Source of the DNA: Hyphomicrobiales bacterium | Lineage (GTDB): Bacteria > Pseudomonadota > Alphaproteobacteria > Rhizobiales > Beijerinckiaceae | Assembly (NCBI GenBank): GCA_016716745.1 | Contig: JADJVD010000005.1 | Span: 372,001-436,000 of the forward strand | Direction: 5' to 3' | Length of the DNA stretch: 64,000 nt | Position numbers and translations under genes: made by a program | The notes under the pieces: generated by a model | Database searches by the model: none | Seen by the model: the letters and a program-made list of their open reading frames with translations, nothing else | What the model was told of the DNA's origin: nothing | In this document: positions 8,664 to 18,706 of the stretch, piece by piece | Layout: each line of letters starts with the position of its first letter | How positions within the stretch are numbered: the stretch's first letter is position 1

Positions 8664-10276
8664 GCGGTCGCAGCGCGCGCCCGCAACGCCATTGAAACCA
8701 TGGTCGAACGAAGCTCGGACGGGCGCAGCGGCTTCATCAGGATCGGAATTGTCTCATCGGGAACGCGCGCGCGCACACGCGAGGAATCGTGCCCGGTCAG
8801 CACGATCGCTTGCGCCTGGGGAGACACCGCGAGGGCTGCGGCGATCCAGTCGGCGCCCGTCGTATCCGTGTTGAGGTCGTAGTCGGTGATCACCAGATCG
8901 CATTCGGCGATCACGCCGATCCGATTGCGCTCGGCCTGCACCGTGCATCCCCATCGCTCGAGCAGGTCCGTCGTCGCGCGCAAGACTGCGGCGTCGTCGT
9001 CGATCAACAGGATGCGCAGCCCGGACAAGGGCGTCGAAAGCCTAGGGCGCGGGACGCGCCCCTGCATGGGGGCGACATCGCGCGCGATCTTCAGTCCGTC
9101 GATGGCCACACGCGTTCCGCGGCCGAGGCGCGAATGGATGGCGACGCGCAGATCGAGCAAATCCGCCATGCGCTTGACGATCGCCAGACCGAGGCCGACG
9201 CCGTCGATATCGTGGCCGCGGTCGACGGCGCGGTAGAAGTCGTCGAACAATTTAGGCACATGTTCCGGCGCGACGCCGCGGCCGCGATCGAGGACTTGCA
9301 GGGACAGAGTGTCCCCGCGCCGGCGCGCGCCGACCAACACGTCTTTTCCCGGGGCGTATTTGATGGCGTTCGAGACGATGTTCTGGAGCATCGTGGACAG
9401 CAATGCCGGGTCGCTCGTCACGGTTCGTCCTGTCCTGACGGCGCGCAGGGATACGCCCGCCCATTCGGCCGCTCGCTTGTTCTGGGCGAGCGTTTCGGCG
9501 ATCAGGGCGTCGAGCGGGATAGGTTCGAGGCGCGGTCTGATCGCGCCGCCGTCGAGACCGGAGACGTCGAGAAGCGAGCGAAACAACCGCGACACGCTGT
9601 CGAGCGAGCGATCGATATTCTCGACCATCTCCAGTTCCCCCGGCTTCAATCCGGCCTCGCGGAGGCTGGCGGTGAAGAGGCTGATGGCGTGAATGGGCTG
9701 ACGCAGATCGTGGCTCGCCTGCGCGAGCAATTGCGACTTGGCGCGGTTGGCGGCGATTGCGGCTTCGGTCGCGCGCTGCCGCTCGCCGAGCAGCGAATAG
9801 ACATAAGTGGGCACCACGACCGCCGTAGCGGTCAAGGTGAGCGCGACGTAGGGATGCGTGCGCCAATACTCGCTCAGCGTGAAGACAAGCGCGAGACTGG
9901 CTAACGCAGCGATGGTCGCGCTGACGAGATGGCGCGCGCCGAAGCGGATGCCATTGCCCACGATGGTGCGCAGAACCACCGCGTAAAAGGGCAGAAATCG
10001 CTCGCCGCCGTAAATCAGCGTCAACGTCAGAGCGATGTAGTCGTGTGAGACGGAGATGACGCGCCGCAGCAGATTTGGCGCCGCGTTGAGCGAGATCCAG
10101 ACATAGATGCCGACGGAGATGACCTGAACGATCGAGAACAGCGAGGCGAAGAAGATGAAGGTGGGCCGGTCAAGCCCGAGCCATAGGTATTGCGAGACGA
10201 TATAGGCCATCCCGGCGGCCGCCGTGACGATGCGCACGAGCGCTTGACCTCGTTCCGTGTCGGGGGAAGCTAGCAT
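8603..10276 (-). CDS. Hybrid sensor histidine kinase with C-terminal receiver
   Basis: This 557-residue protein has about six N-terminal membrane helices (residues 10-165) without a large periplasmic loop, HisKA (H-box QASHDLRQPIHAIS), HATPase (N-box LQNIVSNAIKYAPG, then LDRGRGVAPEH and GLGLAIVKRM) and a receiver (ILLIDDDAAVL, Asp in LVITDYDLN, Lys in ILMKPLRP). The start at 10276 follows a GGAGAGA site. Its 3' end overlaps the 3' end of the response regulator, so the two may be one signalling pair. The stimulus cannot be told from the sequence. Confidence 0.92.
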   Translation of the reverse strand: MLASPDTERGQALVRIVTAAAGMAYIVSQYLWLGLDRPTFIFFASLFSIVQVISVGIYVWISLNAAPNLLRRVISVSHDYIALTLTLIYGGERFLPFYAVVLRTIVGNGIRFGARHLVSATIAALASLALVFTLSEYWRTHPYVALTLTATAVVVPTYVYSLLGERQRATEAAIAANRAKSQLLAQASHDLRQPIHAISLFTASLREAGLKPGELEMVENIDRSLDSVSRLFRSLLDVSGLDGGAIRPRLEPIPLDALIAETLAQNKRAAEWAGVSLRAVRTGRTVTSDPALLSTMLQNIVSNAIKYAPGKDVLVGARRRGDTLSLQVLDRGRGVAPEHVPKLFDDFYRAVDRGHDIDGVGLGLAIVKRMADLLDLRVAIHSRLGRGTRVAIDGLKIARDVAPMQGRVPRPRLSTPLSGLRILLIDDDAAVLRATTDLLERWGCTVQAERNRIGVIAECDLVITDYDLNTDTTGADWIAAALAVSPQAQAIVLTGHDSSRVRARVPDETIPILMKPLRPSELRSTMVSMALRARAATAHTPASAPLTAAAARLDTPS

Positions 10277-10475
10277 GGCGGACCGTCTCTCCGTCGGCGG
10301 CCCGGCAGGGCGCATGGGCGTCCGTTTCGTGCGGCGTCGCCTGGAGTGAGCCGCAAGCGGCAGGCGACCGGCGTGCGCGAACGCACCGCGCGTCACCCGG
10401 TCGACAACCGGCGGCCATGCGATGATTCGCCTGGCGCCTCGTTCGCGCGGAGGCGGAGCCGGTGTCGGCCTCGGC

Positions 10476-13400
10476 CTACAACACGAAGTCGGTCGCGCCG
10501 AGCGCGCGCGTCGTCCTCACCTCGATGGCGAAGTCGGCAAGGCCGTCGCCATTCACATCGCCCTGCGCAAGCCAGGCGTCGCCCATATAGCTGATCATGA
10601 GCTGGCCTGCCTTCTGCGTGAAGCCGCCGACGACGGCGAACGCATTGTCGGCGCCGCCGAGCACGGCGTCGATGGCGCTGAGGTCGATGCGATCGCCCTG
10701 TGCGCGATCATAGTCGAGAATGACGTCGCGCTGCCCGGTGGCGACACCGCTGTCGCCGACGTCGAGGAACATGAAGCGGTCCGCGCCCGCCTCGCCGCTG
10801 AAGCGGTCGGCGCCGGCACCGCCGGTCAGCCGGTCGTTGCCGAGGCCGCCGAGCAGGATGTCCGCTCCCGCGCCGCCGTCGAGCAGATCATTGCCGTCGA
10901 AGCCGTACAGACGGTCCTCGCCGGCCATGCCGTTCAGCGCGTTGGAGCCGGCATTGCCGCGCATCAGATTGGCGGATGAGTTGCCGGTCGCCGACAGATT
11001 GGCCGCGCCGGAGAGAGCGACGTTCTCGACATAGGTGTCGAGCGTGACGCTGATGCTGGCGCGTACGAGATCGACGCCGCCCATCGCGGTTTCGATCACG
11101 ACGACGCCGGTATTGTCGACGACGTAGGTGTCGTCGCCCTTGCCGCCCATCAGGCGGTCGGCGCCGCCCTTGCCGTCGAGCGTGTTGTCGCCGTCATTGC
11201 CGGTGATGCGGTTAGCGAGCGCGTTGCCGGAGCCGTTGATGTCGGCGGTCCCCGTCAGCACGAGGTTCTCGAGCGTCGCGCCGAGGCGCCAGGTGATGCT
11301 CGCCTCCACGGTGTCGATCCCGCCGTCGGCGGCCTCGATCACCACGTCGCCGATATTGTCGACCACATAGGTGTCGTTATCGACGCCGCCGCTGAGACGG
11401 TCTGCGCCGTAGCCGCCGTCGAGCCTGTCGCGCCCGAGGCCGCCGATCAGGAAGTCGTCGCCCGCGCCTGCGTGCAGCACGTCGTTGCCGGCGCCGCCGT
11501 CGATCTGGTCATTGCCGCGGCCGGTCGCGATCTCGTTCGACAGCGTGTTGCCGAAGGCGACGAAATTCTCGCCGACGCTCGAGACGAGGTTCTCGACGCC
11601 GCCGCCGAGCGTGTAGCGGGTGAAGCCGCGCATGATGTTGATTGTGTCGACGCCATAGGCGACAGCCGCATTCTCGATCACGCGGTCGCCCGCATCGTCG
11701 ATGAAGTATGCGTCGTCGCCGCGCCCGCCGGTCATCGTGTCGGCGCCGCGCCCGCCGATCAGCGTGTCGGCGCCGTCGCCGCCGTCCAGCGCATCGTCGC
11801 CCGCGCCGCCATCAAGCACATTGTCGAGCGCGTTGCCGCGCAGCGTGTTGGCGAGCGTGTTGCCGATTCCGTGGCGCGCGTCGCCCGTCAGCGTCAGCGT
11901 GCGCGCGCCCGTCGCGAGCGTCGTCACGCCGGCGCCGCTGGCGACGACGTCCGGATCGCTGGCCGAGCCGGCGGGGCCGGTCGGCACGACCGGCGTCACG
12001 CTCGCATTCTTGAGCGTTCCGTTTGCGAGGTCTGTTTTGAGGAGATCGTTGAGCCAGTATGCGACGGTTTCGACTCTTGCGTTGGCGTTTCCGTCTTCGT
12101 TGAGGAAGCGGTCCCACTCGGTCTCGAAGCCGATGTGGTAGATGCCGTCGAAGACGGTGTTGATCGCGTTCTCGCCGTAGAGGCGGGTGGTCGCGCCGTC
12201 GTTCTGGACAGGTGGTAGCCGGTCTCCACGCCCGTCGTCGTCGCCATGGGCGGCGAGGAAGGCGGCGTAGTGATGGGCGCGGATATAGGTCGAGAGATCG
12301 TAGACTTCCGCCGTCGTCAGCACGCCGTCATTGGCGGCGCCCGTGGCGCGGATCGCCTCGACGATCATGCCGTTGATGGCGTCGGCGGCGGCCGCGCCGG
12401 CGGCGATGTCGGCGCGCGAGACGCGATGGGCGAGGCCCTGATCCTCGCCGATGACGCGGATCGTCGCGTCGAGGCCCGTGCCGGTCGTGCCGAGGGGGCC
12501 GTCATAGACGGGCGGCAGGCCGCCGGCGGGAGCGGCGCCGTTGGCGGCGAGCGCGGCCTCGTAGTCGGCGAGGCTGCGATAGAACAGCTCGGGCCCGGCG
12601 AGTTCGCCGTCGATCTCGAGCCGCAGGCCCTGATCGCCCTGATTGTCGAAGTAGTAAAGCTCGACCGCATAGAGCCCGCCGGTCGAGACGACCGACTGCG
12701 TCGTGCCGGAGAAGCCGCGATCCCAGTCGTAGCTCGACACGACCTGGCCGCCGATCTTGAGCAGGAAGCCGTCGTCCGAGCGCACGGTGACGAGATGCTC
12801 GCCGGCCGACAGATGGACGAAGCCGGTCAGGCGCAGGCCGAGCGTCGTCATCGCCGTCGTCGCGCCGCCGTCGGTCAGCGTCGCCGCGTCGCCGAGGAAG
12901 GCGCCGAGCGTGGTCGCGTCATGGGCGGCGGAGTCGAAGTCGATCCGGCTCGCCGTGAAGTGGCGGTTGGCGGCGGCCTGCGTCTGCGTCTGCGCGATCA
13001 GCGCGTCGATGTCGTCGAAGGCGACGGCGCGGTCGAACACCTCGCCCGCAAGGCCCGTGCCGGCGCGCGCCGCCGGCAGCGCGCCCGCCAGCGCGGCCGC
13101 GCCGATCGAGGGCCGGACAGATGCGGCGCGCTCGACAGCGCGTCGATCTCGAAGGCGTCGAGCGCGCGGTCGTAGATCGCGAAGTTGGAGATCGTCCCGT
13201 CGAAGTGGTTCCACGTCGCCGTCGGGTTGGTTCCGTCGCGGCCCCAGTTGCCGGCGCCGATCAGCAGCGAGCGGGCGTTGCCCGAAAGCCCCGTCGTCCA
13301 CTCCTGATCGAGCGCGACGAGTTCGCCGTTCAGGCTGATGCGCAGGCCGTTCGCGCCGAAGCTCACCGCCAGATCGTAGGCGACGCCCGCCTCAATGACG

Positions 13401-16400
13401 TGATCGCGCGCCTCGAGCCAGGTCGTCGTCGTCCCGTCCTGCATCTGCACATACAGATGGCCGTCGTAGAGGAAGCAGGAGATGTCGCCCGCGGCGTTCG
13501 ACGAACCATCCTTGGAGAACAGCACCTGATAGGAGCCGTCGTCCGGCGCGTCGGCGACGAAGGAGAGCGAGATGGTTCCGTTCGCCAGCGTCAGCCCGGC
13601 CGGGCGGCCGGCCTCGTACTGGCCGGCGTCGTTGTCCACCGTCACCGTGCGGGCGAGGGCGTAGGCGCGGTCGGCGGCGAGCGTCGCCGGGTCGATGGCG
13701 GCGTGATGGCTGGCGAGCCGGCCGGCGGCCAGATCGTCGGCCATGATCAGCGACAGCCAGGTCGCGACATCTTCCAGCGAGGCGTTGAGATTGCCGTCCT
13801 CGTTGACGAAGTAGCCCCACTTGATCTCGAAGCCGAGGTGATAGATCCCGTCGGCGACCGTATCGACGGCCTCCTCGCCGTAGAGATAGCCCGCGCCGCC
13901 GTCGTTCTGGACGAGGTGGAAGCCGGTCTCGGCGCCGTTCTCGTCGTCGCCGTGCAGGCGCGTCCAGGTCGACAGGTGGTTGGCGCGGATCCAGCTGTTC
14001 ACCTCGCGCAGGTCGAGCGCGGTGATGTCGCCGTCGTCGGCGACGCCGGTGGGCGCGCAGGCCCGCGACGATCAGCCGGTTCATCGCGTCGGCGGCGGTC
14101 GCGCCGGCGTTGATCTGCGTATGCGAGAGTTCGGCGTTGAGGCCCGCGTCGTCGACGATCGTCTCGACGAGGCCGGTCGAGGCCCGTGCCGCTCGCGCCG
14201 TGGACCTGCGGATCGACGGCGGCGTTGGCGAGCGTTCCGGCGGCCAGATCGCCGCTCAGGAACGAGCTCAGCCATGTCGCCACGTCCTCGACGCTGGCGT
14301 TGGCGTCGCCGTCCTCGTTGAGGAAGCGGCCGTCGCGGATGGCGAAGCCGAGGATGGTAGACGCCGTCGAGCACCGTATCGACCGCGTTGTGCGCGAACA
14401 GCCGCGTCACGGCGCCGTCGTTCTGCACCATGTGGTAGCCGGTCTCGACGCCGTTCTCGTCGTCGCCATGCAGCGCCGTCCAGGTCGACAGCGCGTTGGC
14501 GCGGATCCAGCCGTTGATCGCGTAGACGTCCGACGTCGTGAGCGTCCCGTCGCTCGCCACGCCCGTCGCCCGGATCGCCTGAACGATCAGCGCGTTCATC
14601 GCATCCGCAGACGCCATCCCGCCCGAAAGATGCGAACCCGGAACACGCGCGTTCAAGCCATAGTCCGAACCAATCAGATCAACCGCAGCGTCGAGACCCG
14701 TTCCTGTCGAGCCGTTCGGCAGCGGATCGACGCTCGCATTCTTGAGCGTTCCGTTTGCGAGGTCTGTTTTGAGGAGATCGTTGAGCCAGTATGCGACGGT
14801 TTCGACTCTTGCGTTGGCGTTTCCGTCTTCGTTGAGGAAGCGGTCCCACTCGGTCTCGAAGCCGATGTGGTAGATGCCGTCGAAGACGGTGTTGATCGCG
14901 TTCTCGCCGTAGAGGCGGGTGGTCGCGCCGTCGTTCTGGACGAGGTGGTAGCCGGTCTCCACGCCCGTCTCGTCGTCGCCATGGGCGGCGAGGAAGGCGG
15001 CGTAGTGATGGGCGCGGATATAGGTCGAGAGATCGTAGACTTCCGCCGTCGTCAGCACGCCGTCATTGGCCGCGCCCGTGGCGCGGATCGCCTCGACGAT
15101 CATGCCGTTGATGGCGGCGGCGGCCGCGCCGGCGGCGATGTCGGCGCGCGAGACGCGATGGGCGAGGCCCTGATCCTCGCCGATGACGCGGATCGTCGCG
15201 TCGAGGCCGGTGCCGGTCGTGCCGAGGGGGCCGTCATAGACCGGCGGCAGGCCGCCGGCGGGAGCGGCGCCGTTGGCGGCGAGCGCGGCCTCGTAGTCGG
15301 CGAGGCTGCGATAGAACAGCTCGGGCCCGGCGAGTTCGCCGTCGATCTCGAGCCGCAGGCCCTGATCGCCCTGATTGTCGAAGTAGTAGAGCTCGACCGC
15401 ATAGAGCCCGCCGGTCGAGACGACCGACTGCGTCGTGCCGGAGAAGCCGCGATCCCAGTCGTAGCTCGACACGACCTGGCCGCCGATCTTGAGCAGGAAG
15501 CCGTCGTCCGAACGCACGGTGACGAGATGCTCGCCGGCCGACAGATGGACGAAGCCGGTCAGGCGCAGGCCGAGCGTCGTCATCGCCGTCGTCGCGCCGC
15601 CGTCGGTCAGCGTCGCCGCGTCGCCGAGGAAGGCGCCGAGCGTGGTCGCGTCATGGGCGGCGGAGTCGAAGTCGACGCGGCTCGCCGTGAAGTGGCGGTT
15701 GGCGGCGGCCTGCGTCTGCGTCTGCGCGATCAGCGCGTCGATGTCGTCGAAGGCGACGGCGCGGTCGAACACCTCGCCCGCAAGGCCCGTGCCGGCGCGC
15801 GCCGCCGGCAGCGCGCCCGCCAGCGCGGCCGCGCCGATCGAGGGGCCGGACAGATGCGGCGCGCTCGACAGCGCGTCGATCTCGAAGGCGTCGAGCGCGC
15901 GGTCGTAGATCGCGAAGTTCGTGATCGTGCCGTCGAAGTGGTTCCACGTCGCCGTCGGGTTGGTTCCGTCGCGGCCCCAGTTGCCGGCGCCGATCAGCAG
16001 CGAGCGGGCGTTGCCCGAAAGCCCCGTCGTCCACTCCTGATCGAGCGCGACGAGTTCGCCGTTCAGGCTGATGCGCAGGCCGTTCGCGCCGAAGCTCACC
16101 GCCAGATCGTAGGCGACGCCCGCCTCAATGACGTGATCGCGCGCCTCGAGCCAGGTCGTCGTCGTCCCGTCCTGCATCTGCACATACAGATGGCCGTCGT
16201 AGAGGAAGCAGGAGATGTCGCCCGCGGCGTTCGACGAACCGTCCTTGGAGAACAGCACCTGATAGGAGCCGTCGTCCGGCGCGTCGGCGACGAAGGAGAG
16301 CGAGATGGTTCCGTTCGCCAGCGTCAGCCCGGCCGGGCGGCCGGCCTCGTACTGGCCGGCGTCGTTGTCCACCGTCACCGTGCGGGCGAGGGGCGTAGGC

Positions 16401-17507
16401 GCGGTCGGCGGCGAGCGTCGCCGGGTCGATGGCGGCGTGATGGCTGGCGAGCCGGCCGGCGGCCAGATCGTCGGCCATGATCAGCGACAGCCAGGTCGCG
16501 ACATCTTCCAGCGAGGCGTTGAGATTGCCGTCCTCGTTGACGAAGTAGCCCCACTTGATCTCGAAGCCGAGGTGATAGATCCCGTCGGCGACCGTATCGA
16601 CGGCCTCCTCGCCGTAGAGATAGCCCGCGCCGCCGTCGTTCTGGACGAGGTGGAAGCCGGTCTCGACGCCGTTCTCGTCGTCGCCGTGCAGGCGCGTCCA
16701 GGTCGACAGGTGGTTGGCGCGGATCCAGCTGTTCACCTCGCGCAGGTCGAGCGCGGTGATGTCGCCGTCGTCGGCGACGCCGGTGGCGCGCAGGCCCGCG
16801 ACGATCAGCCGGTTCATCGCGTCGGCGGCGGTCGCGCCGGCGTTGATCTGCGTATGCGAGAGTTCGGCGTTGAGGCCCGCGTCGTCGACGATCGTCTCGA
16901 CGAGCCGGTCGAGGCCCGTGCCGCTCGCGCCGTGGACCTGCGGATCGACGGCGGCGTTGGCGAGCGTTCCGGCGGCCAGATCGCCGCTCAGGAACGAGCT
17001 CAGCCATGTCGCCACGTCCTCGACGCTGGCGTTGGCGTCGCCGTCCTCGTTGAGGAAGCGGCCGTCGCGGATGGCGAAGCCGAGATGGTAGACGCCGTCG
17101 AGCACCGTATCGACCGCGTTGTGCGCGAACAGCCGCGTCACGGCGCCGTCGTTCTGCACCATGTGGTAGCCGGTCTCGACGCCGTTCTCGTCGTCGCCGT
17201 GCAGCGCCGTCCAGGTCGACAGCGCGTTGGCGCGGATCCAGCCGTTGATCGCATAGACGTCCGACGTCGTGAGCGTCCCGTCGCTCGCCACGCTCGTCGC
17301 GCGGATCGCCTGAACGATCAGCGCGTTCATCGCATCCGCAGACGCCATCCCGCCCGAAAGATGCGAACCCGGAACACGCGCGTTCAAGCCATAGTCCGAA
17401 CCAATCAGATCGACCGCAGCGTCAAGGCCCGTTCCAGTCGAGCCGTGCTTGCGCGATTCGATCGCGGGCTGCGGGAACTCCGGGCCGCCGACACCGTTCG
17501 CGCTCAT
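10476..17507 (-). CDS. Giant RTX calcium-binding protein with internal 2.7-kb duplication (several frameshifts)
   Basis: One gene of about 2,340 residues, read from MSANGVGGPEFP at 17507 (AGGAG site upstream) to the end ATDFVL at 10476. Each of two ~906-residue repeats holds: two ~165-residue modules beginning TGTGLD and containing LHGDDENGVETGYH, a LamG/concanavalin-like domain (LTLANGTISLSFVADAPDDG), a PA14 domain (FVHLSAGEHLVTVRSDDGFL) and a third TGTGLD module. The last ~500 residues are four clusters of RTX nonapeptides (GGxGxDxL), typical of type I secretion substrates. Indels at about 16391, 14352, 14171, 14052, 13110, 12236 and 12209 split the frame; comparing the two repeat copies shows which base is extra or missing. 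Role unknown; a surface or adhesive protein is likely. Confidence 0.85.
11998..14713 (-). repeat. Tandem repeat unit B of the RTX gene (~2.72 kb)
   Basis: Second copy, directly following unit A in the reading direction. It differs mainly by small indels (extra G at 14352, 14171 and 14052; missing G at 13110; missing one and two bases at 12209 and 12236), with few substitutions. This points to a recent duplication or an assembly with poor polishing. Confidence 0.92.
14730..17446 (-). repeat. Tandem repeat unit A of the RTX gene (~2.72 kb)
   Basis: Near-identical to the unit at 11998-14713; on the minus strand this is the first copy. It has one extra G (16390-16393) and one missing codon (near 15115) relative to the other unit. 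The unit encodes two TGTGLD modules, a LamG-like domain, a PA14 domain and a third TGTGLD module. Confidence 0.92.
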
Positions 17508-17929
17508 CGCTTGCTCCTGAACAGGCGGATGGAAAGGCCGCGACGCGGCGTGGCGATTCCGATCCCGGGTTTCAATTGCCGTCGCGCCGTCTTGCGCCTG
17601 GCCGCCTTATCGCGGCCCTACCAAAAAGACCGATAAAATTGACCATGACGACAGCGGGTTAGCTTCCGGTTGCGATAGGCCGGCGCAGCGCCCGGCGCAT
17701 CCGATTCAATGCGTTCCGACGCGCGAATCATGCCGCTTGGCAAATTGTCCGGTTATTGGACGTGTGAAATTTGACGTGAATTTGACGCGATCAATGTGTG
17801 AAAATCAGGCACACTCCACGTCTTTGCGACGGGTCGCCGCAGGATGGCGCGCGGCCGCGACGACCGGTTCGGCCTCTGCGGCGCGTGACGGCGAGGAACG
17901 CCGCGCCATCCGTACGCGGGGTCGCCGTC
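17508..17929. other. Intergenic region upstream of the giant RTX gene
   Basis: 422 bases without a convincing gene, less GC-rich than the surroundings around 17620-17650 and 17740-17815. It holds two direct copies of AATTTGACG (17768-17776, 17779-17787; 11-base period) and an inverted TTATCG/CGATAA pair. It should contain the RTX promoter, but I cannot place it with confidence. Confidence 0.5.
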
Positions 17930-18631
17930 CTATCCCTGCAGGATGCGCAGGCGCGCCTTGAGCGCCGAGCGCATGTGGTCGCGGGCGGCGGTCTCGGCGG
18001 CGTCGGGGTCGCGGTCCCGGATCGCCGCGATCATGGCTCGATGTTCGGACGAGGCCGTCTCCGGCCGCCCCTGGACGCCGAATGTCGTCGGCCCGAGCAG
18101 GGAGATGGCGTCCTGCATGTCCTGCAGCGCCACATCGAGATAGCGGTTGCGCGCGGCGCGAAAGATCGTTTCGTGCAGCATCCGGTTGAGGCGACCCATC
18201 TCGCGCGCGTCGCCGGGGGCCGCCTCGAGCGCCGCCTCGATCTCCTCCATCATCTCGACTTCGGCTCGAGAGGCGTGTTGCGCCGCGAGCCGGGCGGCCG
18301 CGCCTTCCAAGATTTCGCGCAGGGCGTAGAGCTCGAGCGCCTCCGTCGCCTCGAGGCGGCGCACGATCAGACCGCGTCCGCCCGCCGATTCGACCAGACG
18401 GCGGCCGAGCAGCCGACCGAACGCCTCCCGCACCGGGGTGCGGCTCACGGCGAGGCGCCGCGCGACATCCTCCTCGCGCAGCCGGTCGCCCGGCTCGAAG
18501 ACGCCGTCGCGCAGCGCTCGGCACAGAGTCCGATAGGTGGCCTCGCCCAACGGTGCGCCGGCGTCCTTCGGGTCCAGCGCAAGCGGGCGCTCGGGACGGC
18601 TGGGTTGGGGGGAACCGGCATCATCGGGCAT
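17930..18631 (-). CDS. FCD-domain GntR-family transcriptional regulator
   Basis: This 233-residue protein has an N-terminal winged helix (YRTLCRALRDGVFEPGDRLREEDVA... SRTPVREAFGRLL, about residues 30-95) and an all-helical FCD ligand domain (ALREILEGAAARLAA, MLHETIFRAARN, MIAAIRDRDPDAAETAARDHM). FCD regulators usually bind carboxylic acids. It is divergent from tcuA, and the 75-base gap contains a 12-base palindrome suited to a GntR operator. It probably represses the tricarboxylate operon until the substrate is present. Confidence 0.93.
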   Translation of the reverse strand: MPDDAGSPQPSRPERPLALDPKDAGAPLGEATYRTLCRALRDGVFEPGDRLREEDVARRLAVSRTPVREAFGRLLGRRLVESAGGRGLIVRRLEATEALELYALREILEGAAARLAAQHASRAEVEMMEEIEAALEAAPGDAREMGRLNRMLHETIFRAARNRYLDVALQDMQDAISLLGPTTFGVQGRPETASSEHRAMIAAIRDRDPDAAETAARDHMRSALKARLRILQG

Positions 18632-18640
18632 GGACCGACA

Positions 18641-18670
18641 TTGACATCAAGTTCAGCCAGATGCTATTGG
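18641..18670 (+). promoter_or_regulatory. Putative sigma-70 promoter of the tcu operon
   Basis: A perfect TTGACA (18641-18646) is followed after 18 bases by a TATTGG element. The palindromic operator begins six bases downstream, a classic repressible layout. Confidence 0.5.
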
Positions 18671-18675
18671 ATATT

Positions 18676-18687
18676 TTTGTATACAAA
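18676..18687. promoter_or_regulatory. Palindromic operator TTTGTATACAAA for the FCD regulator
   Basis: A perfect 12-base inverted repeat between the divergent FCD regulator and tcuA, 20 bases before the tcuA start. FCD-type GntR proteins commonly bind TTGTATACAA-like sites. Confidence 0.65.
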
Positions 18688-18706
18688 CAAATGCGAGGGC
18701 GGACGG

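Noticed and set aside
14186..16480. A 764-residue plus-strand ORF rich in Arg, Gly and Ala
   Set aside because: It is the antisense shadow of the duplicated RTX gene, has no family features, and repeats only because the gene repeats.
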